From Arthrobacter sp. fls2-241-R2A-200 (GTDB lineage: Bacteria; Actinomycetota; Actinomycetes; Actinomycetales; Micrococcaceae): a stretch of DNA of 64,000 nt. Every line of letters begins with the position of its first letter. The first letter of the stretch is position 1. Positions 51,375 through 60,134 of the stretch are shown here, piece by piece. The position numbers were made by a program, and so were the translations under genes. The DNA lies in assembly GCF_030209745.1 (NCBI RefSeq), contig NZ_JARVRJ010000005.1, positions 186,001 to 250,000 on the forward strand. Direction: 5' to 3'. Under the pieces are notes generated by a model, which was given only the letters and a program-made list of their open reading frames with translations, had not been told where the DNA came from and made no database searches.

Positions 51375-52052
51375 ATGAAAACTGAGCTGAAGAATGATGA
51401 CTTCCAGCAGCGGCTGGTGAAGCACGCCGCATTGGCCGACCCTGCCCGCCTGCGGATCATTGACATGCTCACGCTCGGCGACTACTCCCCCAGCGAGCTG
51501 CAGTCTGAACTCAGCATCCCTTCGAACCTGCTCTCGCACCATCTGCGCACCCTCGAGAGCGCCGGACTGATCGGGCGGCACCGCTCCGAAGCGGACCGGC
51601 GCCGCAGCTACATCAGCCTCACCCCCGGCTCGCTGGCCGGACTGACCCCTGGAGCCCGGCACGCGGCGGGCCGGGTCCTGTTTGTCTGCACACACAACAG
51701 CGCCCGCTCCCAGCTGGCATCCGCCCTCTGGCGCGAGGCCAGCGACATCCCGGCTGCCTCTGCGGGCACCCACCCGGCTGAGCAGGTTGCATCCGGCGCC
51801 ATCGACGTAGCGAGCCGGCATGGCCTGGACCTGAGGAGCCTCTCCCCACGCCACCTGGACGAAGTGGCCACAGGTCAGGACTTCATCGTCACAGTCTGCG
51901 ACAACGCCCATGAGGAACTCTCCTCGCTCCAAGGGGTTCACTGGTCCGTCCCGGACCCCCTACGGGCCAACACGCCAACTGCATTCGAGTGCGCATTCAA
52001 GGACATTGCCCGGCGGGTCACCGATCTTGCCCCACGCCTCCACGCAGCTTAG
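51375..52052 (+). CDS. ArsR-type HTH fused to low-molecular-weight phosphatase/arsenate-reductase domain
   Basis: A 225-residue two-domain protein. Residues 10-90 form an ArsR winged helix (ALADPARLRIIDML, SNLLSHHLRTLESAGLI). Residues 100-222 form an LMW-PTP/ArsC fold with P-loop Cys105-X5-Arg111 (CTHNSAR), second Cys175 (VTVCDNAHEEL) and Asp194-Pro195. The position of the third ArsC cysteine is Leu182. The HTH has no cysteine at all, so it lacks the usual As(III)-binding site; the phosphatase domain may be the sensor. Start 51375 chosen for the normal HTH N-terminus. Followed by arsC after 89 bases. Confidence 0.83.
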   Translation: MKTELKNDDFQQRLVKHAALADPARLRIIDMLTLGDYSPSELQSELSIPSNLLSHHLRTLESAGLIGRHRSEADRRRSYISLTPGSLAGLTPGARHAAGRVLFVCTHNSARSQLASALWREASDIPAASAGTHPAEQVASGAIDVASRHGLDLRSLSPRHLDEVATGQDFIVTVCDNAHEELSSLQGVHWSVPDPLRANTPTAFECAFKDIARRVTDLAPRLHAA

Positions 52053-52141
52053 AAGGCACCGCAGCCTTGGGGCGCCTCTCATCATCCGCATATTGATCAT
52101 TAGCAACCGGACCCATCCGCACCAGAGCCAGGAGAAACACC

Positions 52142-52576
52142 ATGAGCACCGAAGCCGCCAAGAAGCCCTCAGTCCTCTTTGTATGTGTCCACAACGCGGG
52201 CCGTTCGCAAATGGCGGCAGCGTTCCTGACCAACCTCGCAGGCGGCGCGATCGAGGTCCGTTCCGCCGGTTCGCAACCGGCGGAGCAGGTCAATCCCGCC
52301 GCCGTCAAGGCGATGGCAGAGCTTGGCATCGACATGTCCGCCGAGATCCCCAAGGTCCTCACCACCGAGGCTGTGCGGGAGTCCGACGTCGTTATTACGA
52401 TGGGCTGCGGGGATGAGTGCCCATACTTCCCGGGCAAACGCTACGAGGACTGGGTGCTCGAAGACCCGGCAGGGCAGGGTGTTGACGCAGTCCGTCCAAT
52501 CCGCGATGAAATCAAGTCCCGCGTTGAGGGCCTTATCGCTTCGCTAAGCCCGCTCACAGGGCGGACCCGCCCCTAA
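52142..52576 (+). CDS. arsC: Arsenate reductase, mycothiol-dependent type
   Basis: A 144-residue LMW-PTP-like reductase. P-loop Cys15-X5-Arg21 (CVHNAGR), the segment MGCGDECPYFPGKRYEDW with Cys89 and Cys93, and general acid Asp108-Pro109. The GCGDECPY(F/Y)PGK motif and LEDPAGQGV are, from memory, those of corynebacterial ArsC enzymes that pass As(V) to mycothiol. The product arsenite could exit by the adjacent AqpS-like channel. GGAGAA precedes the ATG. Its stop abuts the next gene's stop at 52576/52577. Confidence 0.88.
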   Translation: MSTEAAKKPSVLFVCVHNAGRSQMAAAFLTNLAGGAIEVRSAGSQPAEQVNPAAVKAMAELGIDMSAEIPKVLTTEAVRESDVVITMGCGDECPYFPGKRYEDWVLEDPAGQGVDAVRPIRDEIKSRVEGLIASLSPLTGRTRP

Positions 52577-53875
52577 TTAGTACCAGTTGTTGGACACCTC
52601 ATGGCCCCAAGCCCCGCACGGTGATCCATAGCGACCCGCAATGTACCCGAGGCCCCAGTTAATCTGGGTGCGGTAGTTCGTTAGCCAGTCCGGACCAGTA
52701 GAGGCGTACTTCTCTGCGGGCAATGCCTGCGCAATGCCGTAGGCCCCGCTGGAGGGGTTTGTAGCGTTGGTCATCCAACTGGATTCCTGGTTCCACAACT
52801 TGAGCAGGCAGCTCATTTGGTCACCGCCCCAGCCGTGCGCACCCAGTTGCGACGCGGCATAGGCCTGCGCCCCGCCCGGATCGTTGACGGCCCCTTGAGG
52901 GATGTTGGGCAGCAATACCACCGGACTAAGGTCCGACGACGGCGGCGCAGCGACAACAGGCGCGGGCGCAGGAGCGGCGGGAGCTGCAGCCCGGGCGGCC
53001 GCAGCGGCCTGCGCGGCAGCTGCCGCCTGCGCTTGTGCCTGCGCGGCTGCCGCTGCTGCGGCGGCGCGGCGGGCTTCCTGCTGTGCTTCGTAGGCCGCCT
53101 CGGCTTGGACCCCTGCACGATAATTCTGTTCGACGGCTGCGCTGGTGTTATTCAGGCTCGCCAGTTGATCCACCAGCGTACCGCTGTATTTGGTCTCCTC
53201 CGCCACCTTCTGTTCGGCGGCCGACTGGGCCGCCTGTGCCGCCGTAAGTTTCGACTGGGCGTCGCTGGCCAGCCGCTCATTCTCTGCCTGGACGACTGCC
53301 TGCTGCTGATCCAGTGACGACGCGACAGCCTCTGCAGCCTGTGCTTGGTTGTACAGATCGGAAGTGCGCTGCGCGACGATCTGCATGACGCCCAGTTGCT
53401 GCATCCCATCGCGGCTCTGCAGGGCGTTCAGTTCCACCAACGGACCCAAACTCGCTCCGCTGTTCATGTAGTCCTGAGCGGCCAGGGCGCCTGTTTGCCG
53501 CCTTAACTTCGTTGCCACAGCGTGGGCCTTGTCAGTCTGATCCTTCAGCGCACTCAGCTTTGCTGTTGACGCATCAAGGTTATTGCGCGCCAGCGCGTAG
53601 GTCAGGCCCGCTTTGACCGCAGCAGCCCCAAGTGAGGATGCCTGCTGCTGCAAGCCGTCCAGAAGCGCATTGATCTTCTGGACCTCGGCGCTCTTGGCAG
53701 CGGCATTGTCTTTTGCGGCCTGGACATCTGCCCACGAGGGATACCCTGACGGCGGAGTGTCGTCAGCGCTTGCCATTGGCACAGCAGCAGCAACCATCAG
53801 GGCGGCGAGGGTCCAGGCGGTGCAGACCTTGCCCGTGGGCACATTCAACCGGAACTTGAACCTGAGCATATTCAT
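52577..53875 (-). CDS. Secreted coiled-coil protein with C-terminal lytic-transglycosylase-like domain
   Basis: A 432-residue exported protein: signal peptide (about 1-37, cleavage near ASA-DD), long Ala/Gln-rich coiled coil (about 50-280), an Ala/Pro-rich low-complexity hinge (about 290-330), and a C-terminal lysozyme-like segment CLLKLWNQESSWMTNATNP ... GAYGIAQALP with the catalytic Glu in NQESSW. This is the aggregation-promoting-factor/resuscitation-type plan that cleaves or binds peptidoglycan. ATG 53875 with poor ribosome-binding site; ATG 53869 is the alternative. Confidence 0.75.
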   Translation of the reverse strand: MNMLRFKFRLNVPTGKVCTAWTLAALMVAAAVPMASADDTPPSGYPSWADVQAAKDNAAAKSAEVQKINALLDGLQQQASSLGAAAVKAGLTYALARNNLDASTAKLSALKDQTDKAHAVATKLRRQTGALAAQDYMNSGASLGPLVELNALQSRDGMQQLGVMQIVAQRTSDLYNQAQAAEAVASSLDQQQAVVQAENERLASDAQSKLTAAQAAQSAAEQKVAEETKYSGTLVDQLASLNNTSAAVEQNYRAGVQAEAAYEAQQEARRAAAAAAAAQAQAQAAAAAQAAAAARAAAPAAPAPAPVVAAPPSSDLSPVVLLPNIPQGAVNDPGGAQAYAASQLGAHGWGGDQMSCLLKLWNQESSWMTNATNPSSGAYGIAQALPAEKYASTGPDWLTNYRTQINWGLGYIAGRYGSPCGAWGHEVSNNWY

Positions 53876-54037
53876 AAACTGTACTGGGTGCTCCGAGCAG
53901 CATCCTGCAATGAACCCGGGCGTGGTGCCTCCGAGGACTGGATCCCTGTGCGTACCCGGAAACTGGAGTTCCAGTGCCTTTGATGACCGGTGCCCGACTT
54001 TCGGCTTCGCCAACGGGTGGCACAACGGTCTAGCCGC

Positions 54038-54628
54038 TTAGTTGTTGCTCCGGGACGTTACTGGCAGCTCGACATAGAACGGCTTACCCGGATTCAGGTG
54101 CTGGTGGAGCCATTCCGGCCGGTAGATGTGGCCGCGGGGGTCCTGCACCCGCAGCCCTTCATGGTGGCGCAGCTCGCTCATACGCCGGTCAACCTCTGCC
54201 ATTGTCGGGGCCATCTCAGTTACCCCTGCAGCGGTGATTCGCCACGAAGCACCCGGTTCCCGGATTCCTTGCTCCAGCGCCAGAACTTCAAGCAATTCCG
54301 CAAGCATGGCGTCCGGATCCGTGGGCAGGAGGCGGCGGACTCGGTGCTCCTGTGAGTGCGTCCTCAGCGCCGTAAACCAGGCCTGCTTGAGCCAGCTTCC
54401 GTCGACCTTGCCCAGCCCGGGACTCAGTCGAAGCCGACGCGCCGAGTCAAGGCTGAGGCGGTACTGGGTGCCCGCCGGGTCGATGATACACGCGGCCTCA
54501 CTCACATATTCGAAACTTGCGAGCATTGCTTCTTCCGACTGGTGATAGGCGAAGTCACCTTCGTCGTCAATCGAGAGGAAAGCCCGAATTTCCGTGACGT
54601 CGGGGGCTTGGTTCGATGCTGTTCCCAT
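54038..54628 (-). CDS. Hypothetical cytoplasmic protein
   Basis: A 196-residue protein with no family I recognise. It has no signal peptide or membrane helix, an acidic N-terminal half (SIDDEGDFAYHQSEEAML) and a C-terminal part ending HIYRPEWLHQHLNPGKPFYVELP. IIDPAGTQYRLSLDSARRLRLSPGLG may be a small beta domain. Start 54628 (MGTASN) follows GGAAG; an ATG at 54682 is possible. Codon use is like its neighbours, so it looks like a real gene. Confidence 0.6.
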   Translation of the reverse strand: MGTASNQAPDVTEIRAFLSIDDEGDFAYHQSEEAMLASFEYVSEAACIIDPAGTQYRLSLDSARRLRLSPGLGKVDGSWLKQAWFTALRTHSQEHRVRRLLPTDPDAMLAELLEVLALEQGIREPGASWRITAAGVTEMAPTMAEVDRRMSELRHHEGLRVQDPRGHIYRPEWLHQHLNPGKPFYVELPVTSRSNN

Positions 54629-54715
54629 GCTGGATCTTCCATTTCCGTAGGGATGAGCACATTGTCTGCCGCTCTCTTCCATGGGAGCACGGGCAGGGCC
54701 GTACCGACCCCGGCC

Positions 54716-55261
54716 TTAACGAATTCCAAACGCCCGGCTTTGGTGGTGCCCGAGTACAACTGACACTGCGAACCCGGCCCCGAGGAGGAGGACACAACCG
54801 AACCATCCGAGCATCAAATAGACCATGACCATGGTGTCCGTGGCCTCGTAGGGGGCGAGCGATTGCCCGGCAACTACAACCTTTCCCTCTGCCGACCGGG
54901 CAACAACCGCCAGCCGCAGCCCGGGTTCAGGCTGCCATGTCACGGCATCCGCGCCCGACCTTCGTGCCGTGTCGAGAACTCCCGCCGGAACGGTTGGAAG
55001 TACGCCGTGAAGAGTTGCCGTTCCCGCTTCGGGTCTGTCGTCGCTGCCGTACACAAGCACAAAAACCCCGCTCTCCGGGGTCAATTCGAGACGCGGGACG
55101 GACGGGACAGACGTGGCGAGCATCTGTACCGCGGACGCGGCCGCCGCTGCGGGTGCAATATCAGCGGACCTCCGGCCAGATTGTTGGAAGGCAATGTACA
55201 CACTGCAGAAGACGACGGTCACGACCGCAGCCGCCGCGATCCATCCGATTATTCTGCTCAT
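54716..55261 (-). CDS. Hypothetical membrane protein with two terminal helices
   Basis: About 181 residues: an N-terminal membrane helix (about 3-24), an extracytoplasmic domain of some 110 residues (SVPSVPRLELTPESGVFVLVYG ... GQSLAPYEATDT), and a C-terminal helix (about 145-170). It is not a family I know. The start is uncertain: ATG 55261, 55270 and 55288 are all in frame and none has a well-placed ribosome-binding site. Gap of 87 bases to the next gene on the same strand. Confidence 0.55.
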   Translation of the reverse strand: MSRIIGWIAAAAVVTVVFCSVYIAFQQSGRRSADIAPAAAAASAVQMLATSVPSVPRLELTPESGVFVLVYGSDDRPEAGTATLHGVLPTVPAGVLDTARRSGADAVTWQPEPGLRLAVVARSAEGKVVVAGQSLAPYEATDTMVMVYLMLGWFGCVLLLGAGFAVSVVLGHHQSRAFGIR

Positions 55262-55415
55262 ACCCCACATCATGAAACATGGATTCATAACGCGGAAGTG
55301 GGCTCCTCCCTTTCAGCCACGTACTTCTGCAGCAGCTCGCTTCTGGGCCGCTACGAAGCACAGGAGGGCTTCCGAGGACGTGCCTCGCGAAGCCTGTCGA
55401 TCCGCGCCGCGCCAT

Positions 55416-56543
55416 TTACCTCGGGTGTTCGTCATCGGCGTCGAACATGATGACCTGCCGGACCGCCTTTCCGTCCGCCAGCTGATCCATGGCCTGGTTG
55501 ATATCGGCCAGGGCGATGCGGGTGGTGATCAGTTCTTCAACGGGGAGCTTCCCCTCGCGCCAGAGCTGGGCGTATTTAGGGATGTCACGTGCCGGTACTG
55601 CTGACCCCAGGTAGCTGCCGATGATTGTGCGGGCTTCGCCGGTGATGGTCATGGGAGAAATCTGAGCGCGCGCATCGGGTGAGGGAAGCCCGGCGGTGAT
55701 GGTGGTCCCACCCACAGCGGTGGCAGCGAAGGCAGTTTCGAAGGCCTTGGGGTTTCCTGCGCATTCGATAACGAATTTGGCCTTTATCCCCTGCTCGAGC
55801 AACTGCTGCGGCGTGTAGGTTTCGTGGGCACCGAGCCTACGGGCATGCTCGAGCTTGTCGTCAAGGGTATCCACGGCGACGATGCGTGAGACGCCTTGTG
55901 AGACAGCAGTGATCAGCGCGGCCATCCCCACGCCACCAAGCCCGACGATCATGATGCTGTCTTCAGGCTTCGGGCGGGCCGCGTTCAGCACGGTCCCGCC
56001 GCCGGTAAGGACAGCACATCCAAGGACAGCAGCGATCTCCGGTGGAACGTCGTCGCCGACAGGTACTGCGGAGGCCCTGTCGACCACGGCATGGGTGGCG
56101 AAGCCCGAAACGCCAAGGTGATGGAAGATCGTCTCCCCATCGCGGGTGAGATGCGCGGATCCGTGCAGCAGGACTCCCTGGGCGTTTGTTTTTGATCCTG
56201 CAGTGCAGGGTAGCCGGCCGTCCTCTGCACAGTTCGCGCATTTTTCGCATCGGGGAAGAAAAGACATGACCACCCGCTGGCCCGGCTGCAGATCGTTGAC
56301 TTCGGAGCCGACCTCTACAACACGTCCGGCCGCTTCATGTCCGAGCAACATTGGTACGGGACGGACCCGGTTTCCGTCGACGACGCTCAAGTCCGAGTGG
56401 CAAATCCCGGCGGCCTCGAGCCGGACGAGGATTTCGGTGGGGCCAGGGCCTGCCAACTCAAGCTCCGAAATGGTGATGGGCCGTGACTCAGCGAAGGGAC
56501 GAGAACGGCCGATTTCTTCAAGAACTGCGCCGGTGATCTTCAT
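55416..56543 (-). CDS. Zinc-dependent NAD(P) alcohol dehydrogenase (class III-like)
   Basis: A 375-residue medium-chain dehydrogenase. Catalytic zinc ligands: Cys48 in GICHSDLS, His in LLGHEAAG, and Cys in VLGCAVLTG. The structural zinc set is CEKCANCAEDGRLPC, and the nucleotide motif is GLGGVGMAA. Insert length and EAAGICHSDLSVVDG pattern resemble the class III/mycothiol- or aryl-alcohol-dehydrogenase branch. The start at 56543 (MKITGAV) follows GAAAGGA. It stands alone, with a 311-base gap upstream. Confidence 0.86.
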   Translation of the reverse strand: MKITGAVLEEIGRSRPFAESRPITISELELAGPGPTEILVRLEAAGICHSDLSVVDGNRVRPVPMLLGHEAAGRVVEVGSEVNDLQPGQRVVMSFLPRCEKCANCAEDGRLPCTAGSKTNAQGVLLHGSAHLTRDGETIFHHLGVSGFATHAVVDRASAVPVGDDVPPEIAAVLGCAVLTGGGTVLNAARPKPEDSIMIVGLGGVGMAALITAVSQGVSRIVAVDTLDDKLEHARRLGAHETYTPQQLLEQGIKAKFVIECAGNPKAFETAFAATAVGGTTITAGLPSPDARAQISPMTITGEARTIIGSYLGSAVPARDIPKYAQLWREGKLPVEELITTRIALADINQAMDQLADGKAVRQVIMFDADDEHPR

Positions 56544-56854
56544 TTGTCTGTTCCTTTCCGAGGTTGCTCGAGTTTCCCCGCCCGATTCCGTGCCATATGT
56601 GGGGCATTGCTTACTTTGCGCTCCAGCTATGGCCCGTCCCGTCCACAATAATTGGACTCACCTTCCACGCCACCTTAATGGGCGGCGTGGGCGCGTGCGC
56701 GGCGGTCCTCGCCCGCGACGTGCTGGGAGGCGTGGCCGATTCAGTCAGCCGCCGGGGCCTCGGCTGGAATACCACTCCGAGAACAAATGCAGGTATTCAG
56801 GCAGGTTCCAGGAAGCGTTGCACTGTTTCGCTGCGTAAGATCCCGCCCATCTGG
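56544..56854. other. 311-base gap without a convincing gene
   Basis: This should hold the promoter of the alcohol dehydrogenase. A plus-strand frame from ATG 56597 encodes an initial hydrophobic stretch (MWGIAYFALQLWPVPSTI) and continues to 57019 inside the AAA ATPase gene on the other strand. It has no ribosome-binding site and turns Arg-rich, so it may be a decayed membrane-protein fragment or chance. I see no tRNA or repeat here. Confidence 0.4.
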
Positions 56855-57889
56855 TCACTCCAGCCAGCGCCACCACCGCGAGCGCGCCGGTTCCGCCGTC
56901 GGCTCCGGCTCCGGCACTTCACCCAAGGCGAGCGCAGCCTCCACTATGTCCTCGGCAGTGAGCGTCATGACGGCGTCGCGATCGAGCGCGTCGAGACTTT
57001 GTTCCTCGTCGAGCGATAGCCGTAGGGCCTGCCGGTTGAGGGCCTGCTCGAACAAGGTGCGGGCGAACCGCGCGTTGCCGGAGTCCTCCCCCGCATGGAG
57101 CCCGGTGAGGACACGGCGCAGCATCTCCTCCGCCCCCGCTTCCAAGGTGTACTCGTGCTGGGCCAGCATCTGCTGGAAGATCGTCTGGAGTTCGTCAACG
57201 GAGTAGTCAGGGAACGTGATCTCGCGGGCGAACCGGGAGCGCAGTCCGGGGTTGGAGAGCAGGAAGGATTCCATCAGGCGCGGATACCCGGCCACGATCA
57301 CGACAAGCCGATGGCGGTGGTCCTCCATCCGCTTGAGCAGGACCTCGATCGCTTCGGGGCCGAAGTCCATCCGGCCGTCTTCGGGGGCCAGTGCGTAGGC
57401 CTCGTCAATGAACAGCACGCCGTCCAGCGCACGCCGAATGACCCGGTCCGTCTTGATCGCCGTCGCCCCGACGTATTGCCCCACCAGGCCCGAACGGTCG
57501 ACCTCGACCAGGTGGCCTTTCTGCAGCAGACCGACCGCGCGGTACATTTCCGCCAGTAGCCGCGCCACGGTCGTCTTGCCCGTGCCCGGATTTCCGAGGA
57601 ACACCAGGTGCTGTGATGTGGCCACCTCCGGCAGGCCGTAGGCCTTACGCCGCGCTTGGACCTGGAGCAATGCGACGAGGGCCCGCACCTGTTCCTTCAC
57701 GGTCTCCAGCCCCACCAATGCGTCGAGCTCGGCCTGAACCTCTGACAGCGGCCGGGCAGGGCCGGGCCTGGCACCGATGAGATCGCCCATCAGGTCATCG
57801 ACCCGCTCGGCACCGGGCAGCTTGAGCTGGTTGGCCAGGTGGCCAATGGTTTCACGCAGGTCATCAAGCGGATTGCGGCTGGCAGCCAT
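56855..57889 (-). CDS. AAA+ ATPase of the CbbX/CfxQ (SpoVK) family
   Basis: A 344-residue AAA+ protein. Walker A GNPGTGKTT (99-107), Walker B VLFIDEAYAL, sensor YPRLMESFLLSNPGLRSRF with arginine-finger region, and the C-terminal lid DSGNARFARTLFEQALNRQA. CbbX reactivates Rubisco, but no Rubisco genes are here; actinobacterial copies sit near type VII secretion or stress genes and their client is unknown. ATG 57889. Divergent from the phosphatase gene by 172 bases. Confidence 0.82.
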   Translation of the reverse strand: MAASRNPLDDLRETIGHLANQLKLPGAERVDDLMGDLIGARPGPARPLSEVQAELDALVGLETVKEQVRALVALLQVQARRKAYGLPEVATSQHLVFLGNPGTGKTTVARLLAEMYRAVGLLQKGHLVEVDRSGLVGQYVGATAIKTDRVIRRALDGVLFIDEAYALAPEDGRMDFGPEAIEVLLKRMEDHRHRLVVIVAGYPRLMESFLLSNPGLRSRFAREITFPDYSVDELQTIFQQMLAQHEYTLEAGAEEMLRRVLTGLHAGEDSGNARFARTLFEQALNRQALRLSLDEEQSLDALDRDAVMTLTAEDIVEAALALGEVPEPEPTAEPARSRWWRWLE

Positions 57890-58061
57890 AGGTCAACTGT
57901 AGTACTCGATACCCGCCCGGGGGTTGGTCGGCGGCAGCAGTTTCTCACGGTGGGCTGTCTCCGACGTTCAGGTCTGTTTGAGCTGCTGCTCGTAGAGCGC
58001 TTGGGTCTTGGGTCCTCGGGTCCTGGGGCCAGGCGAATGCCCGAATGGTTAGGCTGGGGGG

Positions 58062-58754
58062 ATGGCGACACTTATTCTCGTGCGGCACGGCCGCACCACA
58101 GCCAACGCGAGTGGACTGCTGGCCGGTCGGGCGGACGGCGTCAGCCTGGACCAGGTCGGACGCGAGCAGGCGGCTTTGACCGGAGACAGGCTCGCGTCCG
58201 TGCCCGTAGCCGGGGTGGTTTCGAGCCCCCTGGAACGCTGTCAGGAGACCGCGCAACTCATCCTCGAGCGTCAGACCGGCACGCCGCACGCGCCGGTGGA
58301 TCCCGATCTCACGGAATGCGATTACGGCCAGTGGCAGGGCCGTAAACTCCGCGATCTCGCGACCGAGGAATTGTGGCCGATGGTGCAGACTCAGCCGTCC
58401 GCCGTCGTGTTTCCGGGTGGTGAATCCATGGCCGGGATGCAGGCACGCTCCGTGGCTGCCATTCGGCGTCACGATGCCGCTTTCGAAGCCGCCAACGGGC
58501 GAGGGGCCGTGTGGGTGGCCGTGAGTCACGGTGACGTCATCAAGTCAATCCTCGCCGACGCGCTCGGGATGCACTTGGATTTGTTCCAGCGAATCAACGT
58601 GAGCCCGGCCTCCGTATCAATCGTTCACTACGGCGCCAGCCGGCCGAGCGTCTACGCGATCAACACCGAAGCGGGTGATTTGTCGTGGTTGTCGAATGGC
58701 ATGAGTTCTGGCGATGCGGCCGTGGGCGGCGGTGCAGGGCAGAAGACGCCATGA
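58062..58754 (+). CDS. Histidine phosphatase, MSMEG_4193 family
   Basis: A 230-residue phosphoglycerate-mutase-fold phosphatase. The phospho-acceptor RHGRTTANASG (His about 9) is at the N-terminus, the second His is in VAVSHGDVIKS, and SSPLERCQETA and ECDYGQWQGRKL are family motifs. The actinobacterial MSMEG_4193 branch travels with DUF3090 and SCO1664-like genes, exactly as here (24-base gap, then a 1-base overlap). Substrate unknown. Confidence 0.85.
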   Translation: MATLILVRHGRTTANASGLLAGRADGVSLDQVGREQAALTGDRLASVPVAGVVSSPLERCQETAQLILERQTGTPHAPVDPDLTECDYGQWQGRKLRDLATEELWPMVQTQPSAVVFPGGESMAGMQARSVAAIRRHDAAFEAANGRGAVWVAVSHGDVIKSILADALGMHLDLFQRINVSPASVSIVHYGASRPSVYAINTEAGDLSWLSNGMSSGDAAVGGGAGQKTP

Positions 58755-58778
58755 ATTCCATGTGCCTAAAATACTGAC

Positions 58779-59333
58779 ATGCCTACACGCGTTCACGAGT
58801 TTGCCTGGCCTGATCGGATTGTCATCGGCACTATTGGCCTTCCCGGGGCGCGGACGTTCTACCTGCAGGTGCGCGCAGGGTCGCAGATCGTGAGTATTGC
58901 CCTCGAAAAGCAGCAGTCTGCCTTACTCGCGGAGAAGATTGACGAAATTCTCGACCAGCTCATCACCATTGACGGCAACCCTTTCAGCATTCCTACGGGA
59001 ACTCCTGTTGAACTCGTCGACAATGACCCGCTCGAGGCTCCTCACGAGCAGTTTCGCACCGGCGCCATAACCTTGGACTGGGACCCAACCACTGCGCAGG
59101 TCGTCGTCGAGGCGTACCCCCTCACCGACGTCGATACTGATGACGACGTCGAGCCGCTGAGCGAGATCGTCGCTGAAGTGCCCGAGATGTTGCTGGTGCG
59201 CATGCCGGTCGGCACTGCCCGCGCGTTCGCCAAGCGCACCCGTGAGATCGTCGACGCCGGGCGTCCCATGTGCCCGCTCTGCGGTTATCCCATCGACGCC
59301 GATGGGCACACCTGCACCCTTCCTGAGGTCTAA
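58779..59333 (+). CDS. DUF3090 protein
   Basis: A 184-residue protein of the actinobacterial DUF3090 family. VHEFAWPDRIVIGTIGLPGARTFYLQ at the N-terminus is the family hallmark, and the C-terminus CPLCGYPIDADGHTC has three Cys and one His fit for a small zinc site. It lies between the phosphatase and the SCO1664-like gene; its TAA overlaps the next ATG by one base. The reaction is unknown. Confidence 0.85.
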   Translation: MPTRVHEFAWPDRIVIGTIGLPGARTFYLQVRAGSQIVSIALEKQQSALLAEKIDEILDQLITIDGNPFSIPTGTPVELVDNDPLEAPHEQFRTGAITLDWDPTTAQVVVEAYPLTDVDTDDDVEPLSEIVAEVPEMLLVRMPVGTARAFAKRTREIVDAGRPMCPLCGYPIDADGHTCTLPEV

Positions 59334-60100
59334 TGCCGGCGCTGGACCTGGTGACCGCCGAGCTGACGCTTACCGGCCGCATTACGACGGCCTCAAACGC
59401 CACTTTCCTCGGCACCATCGGCGACGTGCCGGTGGTCTATAAGCCGATTGCAGGCGAAAGTCCGCTGTGGGATTTTCCCGACGGCACCCTCGCCCATCGG
59501 GAGGTAGCCGCCTACTTGGTTTCGGAGGTCTTCGGCTGGGACGTCGTGCCGCACACCTGGCTGCGCGGTGGTCCCTTGGGCGAAGGAATGGTGCAGCTCT
59601 GGCAGGAGCAAGACCCCAGCCAAAACGCAGTGGACCTTGTTGCCGCCGAGGACGCACCGGAGACAGGCTGGAAACACGTTCTTGAGGGACAGGATGAGAA
59701 CGGACGGATGGTCGCCCTCATCCACGAAGACTCGCCGGCGCTGAGACGCATGGCGGTGTTCGACCTGGTGGTCAACAACGCTGACCGCAAAGGCAACCAC
59801 ATCCTTGCCATGACGGACGGGCACCGGCACGGCGTGGACCATGGGCTCACCTTTCACAGTGACCACAAGCTACGTACTGTGCTGTGGGGCTGGGTGGGAG
59901 ACGCTCTGACCTCCGAGGAATGCGACGGCATCGATCGTGTCACTGAAGAACTAAATGGCGAGTTGGGCCGAAAGCTGGCTGGCTTGCTCAGCGCTGGAGA
60001 AATCGCAGCCCTCCATGCGCGCTGCGACCGGTTGCGTCTGACGGGGCGGTTTCCTGCCCCGAGCGGTGAAATGCCAGCTGTGCCCTGGCCGTTGTTCTAG
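59333..60100 (+). CDS. SCO1664-family kinase-like protein
   Basis: A 255-residue protein with a phosphatidylinositol-kinase/HipA-like fold. VVYKPIAGESPLWDFP has the Lys of the nucleotide site, LAHREVAAYLVSEVFGWDVVPHTWL is typical, and DLVVNNADRKGNHIL plus GVDHGLTFH form the catalytic Asp/Asn and metal loop. It follows DUF3090 with a 1-base overlap. Together with the phosphatase, the trio resembles a small kinase/phosphatase module whose substrate is unknown. Confidence 0.83.
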   Translation: MPALDLVTAELTLTGRITTASNATFLGTIGDVPVVYKPIAGESPLWDFPDGTLAHREVAAYLVSEVFGWDVVPHTWLRGGPLGEGMVQLWQEQDPSQNAVDLVAAEDAPETGWKHVLEGQDENGRMVALIHEDSPALRRMAVFDLVVNNADRKGNHILAMTDGHRHGVDHGLTFHSDHKLRTVLWGWVGDALTSEECDGIDRVTEELNGELGRKLAGLLSAGEIAALHARCDRLRLTGRFPAPSGEMPAVPWPLF

Positions 60101-60134
60101 GGAATTCCCGGGGTGGCTCCGATAGTGTAAACGC

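Noticed and set aside
56597..57019. Hydrophobic plus-strand frame before the AAA ATPase
   Set aside because: No ribosome-binding site, becomes Arg/Pro-rich and overlaps a conserved gene antisense; kept only as a note on the gap.
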